A stretch of DNA of 64,000 bases from Astropecten irregularis (Eukaryota > Echinodermata > Asteroidea > Paxillosida > Astropectinidae). Shown here in pieces: positions 48,051 through 59,379 of the stretch. The notes below the pieces were generated by a model, which searched no databases, was not told where the DNA came from, and was given only the letters and a program-made list of their open reading frames with translations. The stretch lies in assembly GCA_963971285.1 (NCBI GenBank), contig OZ020263.1, forward strand, positions 5,208,001-5,272,000. Direction: 5' to 3'. Within the stretch, counting starts at the first letter, position 1. Every line of letters begins with the position of its first letter. The translations under genes were made by a program, and so were the position numbers.

Positions 48051-48123
48051 TGGTACTTGCACCCCTTGGGCAAGATGCTTTGTGACATTTTGCTCCTCTA
48101 TAGAATTGAAATGTACATAATAG

Positions 48124-48507
<384 letters not shown>

Positions 48508-48755
48508 TAAATATCAGGGTTAGGGTATAGAAAGGGATCAATCAGTATGGGTGATATCTTTGGACCTGTGAGGGCGCTATTTCAACACTTATACTCTAGG
48601 GTACACAAAAGCAACAAGTTGCATGTGAATCTCAAGATAACGTTGTCTTATTTTGTTGAATAAGAAAAGGGGGAGGGAACAATTATCCCGGTGCTTTTTT
48701 TTTCTCATTTTTCTCTCTTTTCACGCGATCTTATTAAAAGCAGCCTTTGCATCCA

Positions 48756-48895
48756 GGGGTTGATTTCACCAAACTCATCGTAACTTACTATCAATCATAC
48801 GACTTATGGTGCATTGCAGCCTTACATAGTATATAAAGGGTTTTCCTTCATAACTCGATTTACGATCGATCGTAGGGCTTTGTCAAATCGACACC
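48756..48895. mobile_element. GGGGTCGATTTCAC palindromic element
   Basis: It runs from GGGGTTGATTTCACCAAACT to TGTCAAATCGACACC, starting 288 bases after a Sec7 exon. It is the first of four copies within 1.6 kb. Confidence 0.85.
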
Positions 48896-49794
48896 AGTTG
48901 GCATTTGGTAAGCTTTTTGAATGAAGGTATCTGGAACAAACAGGTTACCAGGATCAAAAATATTTGCTCCAGTGGTATTGCTGCCTGACAGATAAACGTG
49001 AGTGAGCTTATGTTGAGCGTGAGGGTGGGAATTCTTGTGCAAAAATTGAAGAAGAATACAGTGGGCGAAGATGAGAGAAGGCAGGGAACTAGACCTATAA
49101 GCCCAAGGCATGATGTGAACAAAGTCACATTTGGTTCGGGGCCAGTCTTCAGCGGACAGAATTAATCAGTTAAGCTTCCATGCTGTCTTTTTTGAGAGTC
49201 ACTGCATCCACCGTAAACTCGCTTAATATCTCGGGTTGCCCTCTTGCAGTAGTACATCAGATTGTGTGTGAATTCTTCTTCTTCTTTTTTTACCCTCCAT
49301 CTTCCTCTCCATCCCTTTTCACCTCCTGTTTATTGTCTGCGGATTAAGCTAAATGAACAGAGGCACCGGCGCGTCACTGCCGGTTAATCTCCGCTGATAT
49401 CCTGACTTGTTTCGTTAATGCTCTTGCAGATTGTGACTGTTAAATTGGATTCTTTCGGGTACGGTACGGTACGGTCGGTCGGGCCGGCTGGTGTGTTGCT
49501 GGCCGTCCTCCGTAATGCAATCTTGATTCAGCCAATGCCTCCTTCCTCTAACCCCCCTCTCGCCCTCCCCCAAACACAAGATATCACTCCAGCCAACAGT
49601 AGGCAAATAGTATCGTTTCAAGTTCCGATTTGTCATCGTTAGATGGAGGAATGGGCTGTATCCATCTTATTCGCCTTTCTTGTCTAAAAAGGGAGTCTAT
49701 ATTATTTGTAGGCGACCAGATATACACATAGGTTTGCAGAAGTACTGTTACCTTTATAAGGGATAATTTATGACATACGTGCTTATGATGTCCT

Positions 49795-49938
49795 GGAATC
49801 AATTTCACAACGTCTTACGCTCGATCGTAACTTGAGTTATGAAGGATAACCCATTGTATCCTATGTACATGTAAGCTGCAATGCATCATAGTCCTACGAT
49901 TGATAGTAAGTTACGATGAGTTTGGTGAAATTGACCTC
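49795..49938. mobile_element. GGGGTCGATTTCAC palindromic element, inverted
   Basis: It starts GGAATCAATTTCACAACGTC and ends GTGAAATTGACCTC, in the orientation opposite to the copy at 48756 judged by the position of CTCGATCGTAA. Confidence 0.83.
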
Positions 49939-50028
49939 AGATCTCTTTTTCACATTTTTTTGTGTGAAAATGGTGTTTATCTAGATGATCAAATATACAC
50001 GTAGGTTTGCAGACAATATGTCATTTAC

Positions 50029-50307
50029 TCGATTTCAAGAAGCCCTACGATCGATCGTAACTCAAGTTACAAAGGATAACCCATCGTATCCTATGTAGGG
50101 CTGTAATGCATCATAAGCCCTGTACGATTGATAGTAAGTTACAATGAGTTTGGTGAAATCGACCCCTGGGGTCGATTTCACGAAGCCTTTAGATCGATCG
50201 TAACTCGAGTTACAAAGGATAACCAATCGTATCCTACATAGGGCTGCAATGCATCATAAGTCCTACAATTGATAGCAAGTTACGATAAGTTTGGTGAAAT
50301 CGACCCC
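50029..50307. mobile_element. Two head-to-tail GGGGTCGATTTCAC elements
   Basis: The first ends GAAATCGACCCC at 50166 and the second begins GGGGTCGATTTCACGAAGCC at 50168 and ends at 50307. Both contain GTTACAAAGGATAACC, so the pair may have arisen by tandem duplication or by insertion next to an older copy. Confidence 0.85.
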
Positions 50308-50786
50308 AGATCTCCTTTTCACATTGTGGACAGATACTGGCTCTTGTTGTAATTAATTCACCAACGGTCTGTGGGGGGAATCTCATTGTGGACTCTTTCG
50401 GGTTTCAAATTGTTCACTCGCGGTGCGACCCGTAATCTGTCAAACAACAGCGTGTGATTTGGGCACGTTGCCAGTTTAAAAAAAAAAAGCGATTGGAAAA
50501 TCGGGCGCAGCTGATGTGATTGAGACAGACAGATTCCACGGAATACATTAAGGCTCCTTTTTTTATTATTGGCAAGATAAACAGCGGGCACTTAAACTGT
50601 CTGATTGGCTCAACGCTTAAAGAGAGATGCATTGGCGTATGCATGCTGTTACAATCCCCAGGTATGGATTGTTGATGTCGAGTAGACAGTCTTCATAACC
50701 AATGGATGTAGACGTTGATACACATGGTAACCGGTACTTCGGTTGGAGACCAAAACAGAAATCTTCACAGATTTACCTGTTACTTA

Positions 50787-51250
50787 AGCCCTTTTCACAC
50801 GACGCTAAAAAAAACCTCTCAACCATTGAGATATTTTCGCATGGTTGCAAAATCTTACAAAACGGCCGTTTTTGCGTCCTTCACATGGTACAGTGTAATA
50901 TTTCGCAAGCTTCCCTTGAGACGGAACGCGGGTAATCGATAAACTAAGCATTTGATTAATGTAAATTGCTGCTAGTACCATCACGACGCGGAGGTTGCGC
51001 ACGGTCTGCAAAAGCCATGTAACACATAGAAAACACACGCATGCGCATTGCAAAGCACTTTGCAAGGGTCCCTTGAGAAATTTTGTCGTAGGTCTGGACC
51101 TCGGTCAAAATTTCTCAAGTATTCAGCAGGGACATAGGTCACTCTCAAGCATTGGTGTCCCTTCACACGAGTACACTTTTGTAAGATTTTGCAACCATGA
51201 GAAAATGTCTCAATGGTTGAGATTTTTTTTGGCGTCGTGTGAAAAGGCCT
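50787..51250. mobile_element. TIR element CCTTTTCACACGACGC (464 bp) nested in an older element, TTA target duplication
   Basis: The ends are AGCCCTTTTCACACGACGC and its near-complement GCGTCGTGTGAAAAGGCCT. TTA flanks both sides (50784-50786 and 51251-51253). The sequence before and after it is continuous in the GGTAGTATCATACTTTGG family (GATTTACCTGTTACTTA then CAGGGTATGAAGATG), so this is a clean insertion. A 3-bp TTA duplication is typical of PIF/Harbinger transposons. No transposase is present. Confidence 0.88.
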
Positions 51251-51345
51251 TTACAGGGTATGAAGATGTAAAGATGTAATAAGACTAAATGTAATATACT
51301 TTTACATTTTTAATGAACCTGATGGATTAGAGTATGACGGCAGCA

Positions 51346-51547
51346 TTAAAGGTAGTATCAATCTTGTAAGCTGTAACATACCAAAACAGACATCTTCACA
51401 TAAATAACTTATAGGACATAAAGATGATAATGGTAGAAACATATTGTTAAACTGTTTCTGCCTGAAATGCTGTATTTATCCAGAAAAGAGTCAAACCAAA
51501 GCAAAGACCAAAAACAGATTTGATCTCAGGGAGATCAATTCTGTTAA
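51346..51547. mobile_element. Half copy of TIR family GGTAGTATCATACTTTGG
   Basis: It begins TTAAAGGTAGTATCAATCTT and follows the family to the central GATCTCAGGGAGATC palindrome; the other half is absent. Similar half copies end near the same centre at 3631-3820, 11491-11687 and 41813-42007, and a shorter piece is at 38149-38300. Confidence 0.8.
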
Positions 51548-51593
51548 GATGATTTCAGGAGTGCAAATGTACCCAGATGACTGGGATAATAAA

Positions 51594-51930
51594 GTATAGA
51601 TCAGCACGGAGTGACGTCATTCCAACTCGCCGATCTTGGAGCGATGAAAACAAAGCAGCAAGTTGTTTTTAAGACAAAAAGCTGCGAGAATTGTTAATCT
51701 TTGTATACGGTACTTCAAAGAAGGATTATTATGTCTGAGGACAATGTAGGACTCAACAATGACAGTTGTACAGAACACGATTTCTGCTTCTTGACAAAAA
51801 TATTCGGAAAACAATTCTCAACGACGGATGGTTTGTGCGTAATCTGTCCGTAGCCTTACGCCATCTACATGTTGGTTTTCATCGGTTGTCAAGTTCATGA
51901 GAATGAAAGTACCCGGATGTCCGTCTGTTG
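51594..51930. mobile_element. TIR-like element TATAGATCAGCGC, inverted copy
   Basis: It starts AGTATAGATCAGCACGGAGT and proceeds through CCAACTCGCCGATCTTGGAG to GTACCCGGATGTCCG. It has the same content as 13419-13765 on the other strand. Confidence 0.75.
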
Positions 51931-52860
51931 CCGTAAAAGTGCTGTGTTATTATTATCTTGGTATCAAGTGCATTGATTTAGAGAGAACTAGGGCAGGTAA
52001 ATATGGTGCCTGGAAATATGTACAGTGTACACTGTCAGTACAGAACAGAAACACAGACTTCGACTCAGCCACACTTTGAAGCCAAACCTCTTTAAAAAGC
52101 CAAACCCTGTGCATGTTTCATGACTCAGACACATTTGTTTGTATATGTCTTCATCTGTGTTCTTCAAACTTTTTTTTTGGAGGGGGTCTGATTTGGTTAT
52201 GTCATTATATGGAAGTGTATGACCTTCAATAATGCAGCCCTCCTAACCTTGAAGTGGTGACTAGGCAATAAAGAAAAAAAAAATCAATTTTGGTTTCCTT
52301 TCACCCAGCTCGTATTCAAGCTGTCACTCTTGAATATTAAGACAACCCACCAGGTCTAATTTGATTTTCACCCCCTCCCCCTCCCCCCTCCCCTTTCGAC
52401 ACTTGGGAATATGTTTTTTATGGGTAGGGGATTGTGTACCTAAAGTGAGCTAAATACGTTAGGAAGTTTTCAGGGAGTATCTTCTGAGGGTGGTAGGGTG
52501 TGTAGTCTTGTAGCTGGCCGTTTATTGATTCCAGTGGTCTTCAATTTTCATGTTTGAGCCATTTTTGTTCCCAGTCTGAGATTTATGGTTCCCTGCGTTC
52601 TTTTTCACGGTGTTTGATTGGGACAAGGCCATTTCAAGGATGTCTGAATTGTACAAAGTGAAAGTTTGTCGACGCCATTTCATCTGACTGAAGACTGATG
52701 GTCTCTTCTGATGCAAATGTGACAGGAAGGTGTACCCAGTGTATATGACGTAAATCAGAACAAGACTAGAAAGGCATCCACCTGTTATAAGCCTCCACCT
52801 GTATCATTCTTCAGCTCTACATGTACTTCCCTAATTTTATATTTGCATGAGAGACTCACT

Positions 52861-53187
52861 TAAGACCTTTTCACACTATCTCCTTTTCGATCCGTGTTGT
52901 TTACCCGGATCCGCCCCGGTTCAGCCCGGTAGTTTTTGAACCGGATCGAAGAGATGCAAAAATCACACTATGTTTATGTTGAACCGGCTCATACAACACA
53001 GATCACGGGGAAGAAATGCAGTTTGGAACCGGGTTGAGATTTTCAACCCTGGGTTGATTTTGATCCGGCTTGGCCGTCCTACGGTGGCTCGGGGTTGAAA
53101 ATGTTCAAGTATGAAAAGGGTTGATAAAATCTCAGGTTTCGATCCGGTTCCAACTCCGAGATTTTGGGTAGTGTGAAAAGCCATTTA
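52861..53187. mobile_element. TIR element GGCCTTTTCACACTATC, second copy
   Basis: It starts AAGACCTTTTCACACTATC and ends GGGTAGTGTGAAAAGCCAT, flanked by TTA on each side. Internal blocks AACCGGATCGAAGAGATGC and GAACCGGCTCATACAACAC match the copy at 9225. Confidence 0.87.
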
Positions 53188-53342
53188 GGGACAGTAACTT
53201 ACATGTATTACATGCACATGTACATTGGGACACCACCGCCAGCTATGTTATATAAGACATAAAGGCCAATGTAGACAATCCTGGCTCTTTCATTTTGAAG
53301 GTCTTGGGTTCATCTCCTGGTAATTTCATAAAGGACTACCAT

Positions 53343-53571
53343 TTTAGCACTTCGCACTAATGACCTCACACAAGTGATTTGGCCAGTGCGCAAATGTACA
53401 AAATCCCCGGATGTCAGACAAACATTGACTCACACACGTAGTGCACACCATGCATGCACGCGCACACACCCACACCCACCACACGTTTGCATGGTTGTTA
53501 TGTTTGTCTGAGATCCGGTGTGACATCAGCATTCAGCCTGCTATTTTTAGCGCAAGTGCGGAGCGCTATTC
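53343..53571. mobile_element. TIR element AATAGCGCTCCGCACT, second copy (229 bp)
   Basis: It starts TTTTAGCACTTCGCACTAAT and ends CAAGTGCGGAGCGCTATT, with the GGATGTCAGACAAACATTGA block inside. Confidence 0.82.
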
Positions 53572-53777
53572 AAATGAATGGTTGACAAGATGATGGGGAA
53601 TCTGGGGACCTCCTGGATGCGTATTAAGGGAATGACATTAGCAAATGAATGGTGACATGGGGATGCAACGTGATTTGGACGTATGACCTGTGTGATAGAT
53701 TTTGTTGGAAATGGATTAGAACTTGGATGCAATGTCAGGTGTAAAAACTTTACCCCATTCTGCCCGGGAAGCTGCTA

Positions 53778-54016
53778 TAAGGCCTTTTCCCACTTGACCA
53801 ATCTCGGGGCGACGGAGGGGTGAAAATAAGCCACGATGCCCACTTGAAATGTTCACTCCTCGGTCACTCCCGAGCCACCCCTGAGCCACCCCCGAGATTG
53901 CCCTTTCTCCGGGATGAATTCAACCCTGGTCCTGAGCAGGGTTGACATTTTCACCCCGGGGCGGCTCCAGGGTGAATTCACCCCAGGGATGAGCACTCTA
54001 GTGGGGAAAGGCCATG
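53778..54016. mobile_element. GC-rich TIR element (AAGGCCTTTTCCCACTTG...TGGGGAAAGGCC)
   Basis: The termini AAGGCCTTTTCCCAC and GTGGGGAAAGGCCAT form an inverted repeat with ends like the two preceding families. The inside is GC-rich, with repeated CCCGAGCCACCCC and inverted GGGTGAA/TTCACCC blocks. It ends about 200 bp before a Sec7 exon. Confidence 0.78.
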
Positions 54017-54017
54017 T

Positions 54018-54145
54018 AGCAGTTCGCCTCGTGGCATGAGAACATTCGCGGTTGCTTTTGTTATTTCCGTTGAATTATATTGAATGGGGTTAATGTCTGG
54101 AACAAGAGGTTCAATGAACCTTTGTTGCCCAAATAATTCACTCAT
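54018..54145. repeat. Dispersed repeat (GTCTGGAACAAGAGGTTCAA), partial copy
   Basis: It matches 8390-8520 (GTGGCATGAGAACATTCG, GTTATTTCCGTTGAATTA, AACAAGAGGTTCAATGAACC). It ends 75 bases before the Sec7 exon at 54221. Confidence 0.72.
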
Positions 54146-54220
54146 TGAGGTACATTTACACCTTGTTAATGTTTCATTCTTATTCATTTATTTTCTATCC
54201 CCTTGAAAATGAAACTTCAG

Positions 54221-54436
54221 AACATTGGGAAGAAGATGACGCTGAACTCCTTCGTGACCAACCTGGAGGGTCTGAACGAGGGAGAGGACTTCTCACGGGA
54301 GAACCTGAAGACCTTCTACCAGTCGATCAAGTCCAAGCCCCTGGAATGGGCCTGCGATGAGGAGGAGAAGCTGCTGAAGCGTGGAAGCAAGACGGGCAAC
54401 GGGACCATGACTATGAGCGGCAATCCCTTCCTGGAG
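54221..54436 (+). CDS. PSD: PSD/EFA6 exon: C-terminal part of Sec7 and Sec7-PH linker
   Basis: The acceptor AACTTCAG ends at 54220 and the donor GAG|GTAAGG starts at 54437, giving 72 complete codons. It reads NIGKKMTLNSFVTNLEGLN..., then ENLKTFYQSIKSKPLEWACD, the last Sec7 helices of EFA6 proteins, followed by a basic, Gly-rich linker and NPFLE. The preceding exon ends DLHGQ, so the junction gives the conserved LNTDLHGxNIGKKM stretch. The NPFLE end joins VQNDPNAP in the PH exon, matching the family pattern NPFL-[DE]-V-x-x-DPNA. Both ends are phase 0, so the exon could be skipped in frame, but that would remove the end of Sec7. Confidence 0.94.
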
Positions 54437-55739
54437 GTAAGGTTTGGCGGATGTCCACTGGATTCCTCCTGGGCTCCGGTCGGTGATTTGGTTCCCGGGG
54501 GGACTGAAGTTTTCAGTCCTGGGGCCAATTTTGTAGAGCTGCTTATGCACCAAAACTTGCTTGAGCACCAAAAACCTTGGCAAATTAAATCAGTGTGCCA
54601 GCCATAACTCCTTGTGAATGTTATGCTCAGCAAACAATAGGCGGTTGAACTTTTTCAGGCCTTGTGTGTATGCAGTCCCTGGCAAAGTACACAGCTGAGG
54701 GTCCTTGATCTTGACCTCCCTGAATCTACTAGATTGACGTTTCTTCATTTGATGGGTCTCAATGGATTCTGATTGATATGAGTATCGAGGCACACATGAC
54801 CCATTGTTCTGCAGGATCAGCATTTGCTCACAGGGCCCTTGAACGATCTTTTTCCAGGCCGCGAAACAGACGTGGTCCAAAGTGTCGGAAATAACAGTCT
54901 GATGGGTTAGGACTATACAGTGATGAACGGCTACGAATAAAACACGTTTACACAGCGGAGCATGCGCTGGAAAAAGTGGTGATATACTCTAGGACTTGGG
55001 CTATGTGCCATGCAGTGTGTGTGTGGGGGTGGAATGTTATGGTCCTTTGTTATTTTCAGCGGTTATGCTTGCGCATGCGCAAGCGCATTTGGAAATGCAT
55101 TTGTAGGTACCGAAGGGGAGTATTTTTCTAATAGAATAGAAAATCCCCTTAGATTTGGGGAGAATCTAACTGATGCACCCTTGGAATGTTATGGGTGCCA
55201 TGTTCAATGAAATAGGCCTAGTCAGCCACTGACAATTTATCTGGACACACTGACATTACAATTCAGCTTTGAAAATGTATGCCGTAATTGACCTCTGGAA
55301 TTATAGCACCCAGGGACCCTTTCAGCACAAGGATCCGTCAGCCATATTGAAGTCGTCCTAAACCTTACTGACAGTGCAGCAGAGGCCTACTTAATTTTGA
55401 TTATGTCCTGCATCTCATACGTCATTAGTGCTGACCTTTCACTGTCATTCTCAATTCCTCCTTTCTCTGAATCCAGTCACGACCTAATCTCCCTGGCCGC
55501 GCGTCTCCAGCCTTCTCCAAAAACCCACACAATCACTCCTTGTCCCAGTCCAAGTCCATACCTCTAACCCCTTAAGCTTTAACCTCCCCCCTCCCTAGCC
55601 CACTTCCTTCCTGTTGGGCTAGCCTAGCTGCACACGTACACACATCACGCCCGTCCTCATCAGAAATGTAAAATAACCTCCCCCTCCCCCCCACTGCACA
55701 CCCCACCACCCTCCAAGACGAGCCAAACTACAAAACTTC

Positions 55740-56278
55740 CAAATGCCAGCTCACGTTCTAATCACACAGCTTTGGAAGGCTTGTGTAGCCTGCGGCGGTT
55801 GGATTATAGTAGTCCTTTCTGTACAGCAGTGATTTGTCATAGCTTGGTTTGGCAGACAAGTTGAAGGGTGTGATTTTCTTTTTATAGTCGCAAAATCCGG
55901 CTGTAAACTTTCGGAGAAGTCTCTCGCGGAGGTGATGTTCGTCCGTCGAAATGATCGCCGATAAAGGTGATAAACGTCGTGGGATATTTGCTGTTATTCT
56001 TGTTGAAGTCTGGAATTTGTTACGGGAGTAGGACTGAGGCTCCTGAACTACAGATCGTTGCTTGTAAAAGGGTAGACCGTCTTCTGAACTTCCTGACGGG
56101 AAACATCAGAAGTGGAGACAGGCTGTCGCTTCTCCATGTTCTGCGACGTCATCTCTCTTGGAAAGCTTAAATCTTCTGTGTCAACCCTGCCAAGTCTGCA
56201 ACGCACAACATACTTTGGCTCGTCAAAAAACACCCTTTGTTTTCTCTGGTTTGAAGTGGATGTTTAAATCTAGAGGTC
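55740..56278 (+). promoter_or_regulatory. Putative internal promoter and 5' leader of the short PSD/EFA6 isoform
   Basis: The 540 bases before the candidate first exon are free of the palindromic repeats that fill most introns here, and they contain scattered CpGs (for example TCGCGGAGG at 55924). No TATA box at a convincing position was found. If transcribed as a leader, it carries at least two upstream ORFs: 55935-55964 (9 codons plus stop) and 55951-56031 (26 codons plus stop). They overlap in different frames and would dampen translation of the main ATG. The transcription start is unknown; the call rests mainly on the downstream exon. Confidence 0.3.
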
Positions 56279-56377
56279 ATGGCCGATCAGTACCTGACTG
56301 ACATGGAGACTACATATAAGTCCCAGGTCATGCCCGATTTGGTGAGAGTGTACAAGGTGGAGAACCGCACCCTTGTG
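56279..56377 (+). CDS. PSD: Candidate alternative first coding exon of PSD/EFA6 (short PH-only isoform)
   Basis: An ATG with a good context (G at -3, G at +4) opens 33 codons, MADQYLTDMETTYKSQV to VENRTLV, ending at the strong donor GTG|GTAAGT (56378). An in-frame stop lies upstream at 56252-56254. The donor is phase 0, exactly what the PH exon at 62322 accepts, giving ...ENRTLV-VQNDPNAPVY. It cannot be an internal exon of the long transcript: a possible acceptor TCTAG ends at 56273, but reading on from exon 54221-54436 in phase 0 meets TGA after seven codons. The simplest reading is an internal promoter making a protein that lacks PDZ and Sec7 and keeps PH and the C-terminus. From memory, a comparable short form (EFA6As) is reported for mammalian EFA6A. 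Transcription is not shown by the sequence. Confidence 0.62.
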
Positions 56378-56473
56378 GTAAGTTGTGTCTGGATGAAACA
56401 GGGCAAAGGGGTTTGCTGCTTTCTGTTCAGACGTTGATACCGATAGTATCAAAATAGAGTTATGGGAAATCTT

Positions 56474-56823
56474 GGGCCTTTCTCAAAGCTCGGCTTCAGC
56501 TCAGGCTCCGGCTCAGGTTCTGGCTCAGGCTCCGGCTCCGGCTCCTAAAGCTCCAGCTCAGGCTCTGGCTCTGTCTTTGGCTCGGCTAAGGCTCTGGCTC
56601 TGTCTCTGGCTTTGGCTCCGGCTCAGGCTCTATTTCATGAATCCATTCTAAAATTACGGATATCAAAATCGAAACTTTTGGCTGTGGTTCGGAAGTAGAT
56701 TCTCCGATTTGAAAAAGAAAACTTCTGCTTCAATGAAAAACCACATGAACCTATATTTGCAGCATATGGATTACAGAGACGAAGCTGGAGCCTGAGCCGT
56801 AGCCGAGCTTTAAGAAAGGCCCC
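56474..56823. mobile_element. GGCTC-TIR element with long hexamer tract, next to the alternative first exon
   Basis: The ends are GGGCCTTTCTCAAAGCTCGG and CGAGCTTTAAGAAAGGCCCC. A tract of about 140 bases of GGCTC(A/T/C) hexamers follows the left end. It starts 97 bases after the donor of the candidate first exon. Confidence 0.86.
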
Positions 56824-57600
56824 TAGGCTGCATAAGGCATGTACATGTGTAGAATAAGACATTTTTTTCAAGATAATGTAGTGAAGCTCTGTTAAATTGC
56901 TGTGTTCAGAGTTGAACTTGATGCAATTAGACTTGATGCATTCTGATGCTTTGAAAGACAGACCATTGTAAATCAGGCCAAATGGAGATGTTAACAACTT
57001 AATATCAAATCTATAGCGAGTTTGTGGCTGAGACGAACCATAATTTCCTCGCTTTTCTTCTTTTTTCTTTCATCTCCAAAGATCAAATTGTCTATGCTAG
57101 CCAAACTACTAAATTGAGACAATTTAAAACGTTTCTTCTACAATTCTTTGGTTCTAAAGTAAAAAAAAAAGGTTATCAGATTGACCCTGATCTTTTCAAA
57201 TCTGCCTGAAGGTCATACTTTATGCTATGGATTTGTAGCTTGGCCTGAGAGTGAGAATGTACCATATGGACAACACAGGTTTGATTGTGAAGATTAAGAA
57301 TGTAAGAAAAAGAAAAGGAGGAAAGAGTCCTTATGCTACAGGCCTGACAGGCCAACATGTGGAGAAATGTCTGTATCCAAATATATCTCTAGAAACGTAT
57401 GCATTGACATCTGGGTCATTCCACAAGGTTAGGGCATGATTTGTGCAGGTATCGGTCTTCAGTCGGTAAAGTTGCAAAGTTGCAACTCCATTATCATTTA
57501 CTATGACTCATAATTACCACTGATATATTCTTTTTGTTTACCGGGTATTTGAATTTGTCAATTGATTTCATTCTAATCATCAAGTTTAAACCAACATTTT

Positions 57601-57710
57601 GGGCTGGGTAGCTCAGTTGGTAAGAGTGGCGGTATTGTATTCCGGAGGTTGCTGGTTCGAATCCCACTCCAGTACTTATTTCTTTGTTCACTTTTCAATG
57701 TCATTTTATT
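57601..57710 (+). mobile_element. tRNA-derived SINE
   Basis: The head resembles a tRNA: A box TAGCTCAGTTGG at 57609-57620 and B box GGTTCGAATCC near 57654-57664. The acceptor arms pair poorly and no anticodon arm is intact, so it is not a working tRNA. The tail ACTCCAGTACTTATTTCTTT followed by GTTCACTTTTCAATG is shared with the other copies. Confidence 0.82.
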
Positions 57711-58562
57711 CTAATATGAAGATCAGCTGCAAATGTCAATCAATCAATAGATAAAGGCATTTGCCTGTGGTCTCCTCAAATTATACACTGATGGAATCAC
57801 TGGTGCCGCTCCCACCACAGCCCACCTTTCCAGTGCAAACTGCTCTCAGTTCGCTGGTATCACTCCCTGACAATACTCTGATGCAAATGTGCATATTCTT
57901 TATTAATCAAAGGATAATGCCCACATGTGCATGTTTATAGACGTAACACTGGCGCCGTCACAAATCGTGCTCTAACGAGGTGGAATGACCCACCTACAGA
58001 AACTTTTTACATCTACAGAAATGTTCGTCCACAGAAAATCTTGAAAAATGTAAATCTCGAAACATTTCTGCATCTAGTGTCAAATTAGCATCAGGCCTTC
58101 TATAAGCAGTGTGTACTTGAGAGTTTTTTTTTTCACTTTATGGGGGAGCTCAGTACATAGACCTGTACGCGGGTAAACATTTATATATTAGGGCATGTCG
58201 TCTGGCTGATCGGGTTTCATTTGAACGTAGGGGGGGCGGGGTAGGCGGAGGGCATGTGGAACGGTATTTTGGTAAGGGTTTTGTTGTACATGTAAGTGGT
58301 TCAACTCCTCCTGACATTTTGTGACATTTTCAAGCAGGGAGCCTTTCTTGCTTGTCCAAACATTTAGAACAGTTGCCTGTATTGATCCGGCTGGTCGGCT
58401 GTGTCTGATGAAATTGGTTTCCCCCACCCCCTCCCCCCGACAGCATTAAATGGGCTATAGGATTTAGTGTCAGAATCTTTTCATGTGACATTTGTTTATG
58501 TTTATTTTTATGTTTAAAACCAGTGGTTTGTATTTCATGTTCAGTTTTGTTTTGTGGGATTT

Positions 58563-58807
58563 TCAGTTGTTGTTGTTGTTTTTGTTGTTTTTGTTGTTCT
58601 TCTTGTTCTTGTTGTCGTTCTTGTTGTTGTTGTCATTGTCGTTTTTGTTGTCATTCTTGTTGTTGTTCTTGTTGACGTTCTTGTTGTTGTTGTCGTCGTT
58701 CTTGTGGTCGTTATTGTTGTATTTGTTGTTCTTGTTTTGGTTTTTTTGTCGTCGTTGGTGTAATTGTTGTTTTTGTTGTTCTTGTTGTCGTAGTTGTTCT
58801 TGTTTTT
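58563..58807 (+). repeat. Interrupted (GTT/CTT)n microsatellite
   Basis: The + strand is almost entirely GTTGTT, GTTCTT and GTCGTT triplets for about 245 bases. Open frames encoding poly-Val/Leu or poly-Thr/Asn here are artefacts of the triplet repeat. Confidence 0.93.
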
Positions 58808-59208
58808 CAGTAAGAAAAGTGAAAAAAAAATATCAAAAATCACTGATAAACCCAATTCACATGTATCTGTTGGGGAGGAAATTTAGGCTCCAAACTGGCT
58901 CCAAAACATTCACGTCTGCTTTTGTAGTCCATACTACTGTGAAGTACTTCCTGTACATGTACATGTACAATATGTATGCATACAGTTAGATAGTGATGTC
59001 TTTTTAATATAAAGTGTCATGTAAATATGTTAATTATGTTCAATCCACCCTTAAAAGACGAATTTCTAAAAATGTTATCATATTCTTATGTAGCAGAAAA
59101 TCATAGACTTTACAATTATATATCACAACCCCTTGAATAATCTTACAACGTTTATAAATAAATGACAACCATTCAATCAAAGTTGGATCATGCATGGCAA
59201 ACTGCAAA

Positions 59209-59379
59209 TAGAGGTTATTCACCGACGTCATAAAATCACGTGATTGGCCGTCAAGCTTTTCTATGTTGTCCAATGGTTACCCGTAGGACACTGTACGTTG
59301 CGTGTGCACTGAAGCGTATTGTTTCCCGTGTGCAATCATTGTGCTTGACGGCCAATGACGTCACGGAAATAACCTCTAT
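59209..59379. mobile_element. TIR element with TGACGTCA-like ends (171 bp)
   Basis: Left end ATAGAGGTTATTCACCGACG and GATTGGCCGTCAAGC; right end GCTTGACGGCCAATGACG and CGGAAATAACCTCTAT. The two halves form a long hairpin. Confidence 0.83.

Noticed and set aside
56274..56377. Internal exon of the long EFA6 transcript using the TCTAG acceptor at 56269-56273
   Set aside because: Reading on in phase 0 from the Sec7 exon gives a TGA after seven codons, and the Sec7-PH linker is complete without it (NPFLE-VQNDPNAP).
57601..57673. Functional tRNA gene
   Set aside because: Pol III boxes are present, but acceptor and anticodon arms do not pair properly and the downstream tail is shared by several dispersed copies, as in SINEs.
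58492..58989. 165-codon frame rich in Leu/Phe/Ser that looks like a membrane protein
   Set aside because: It is the translation of the (GTT/CTT)n microsatellite and its flanks.
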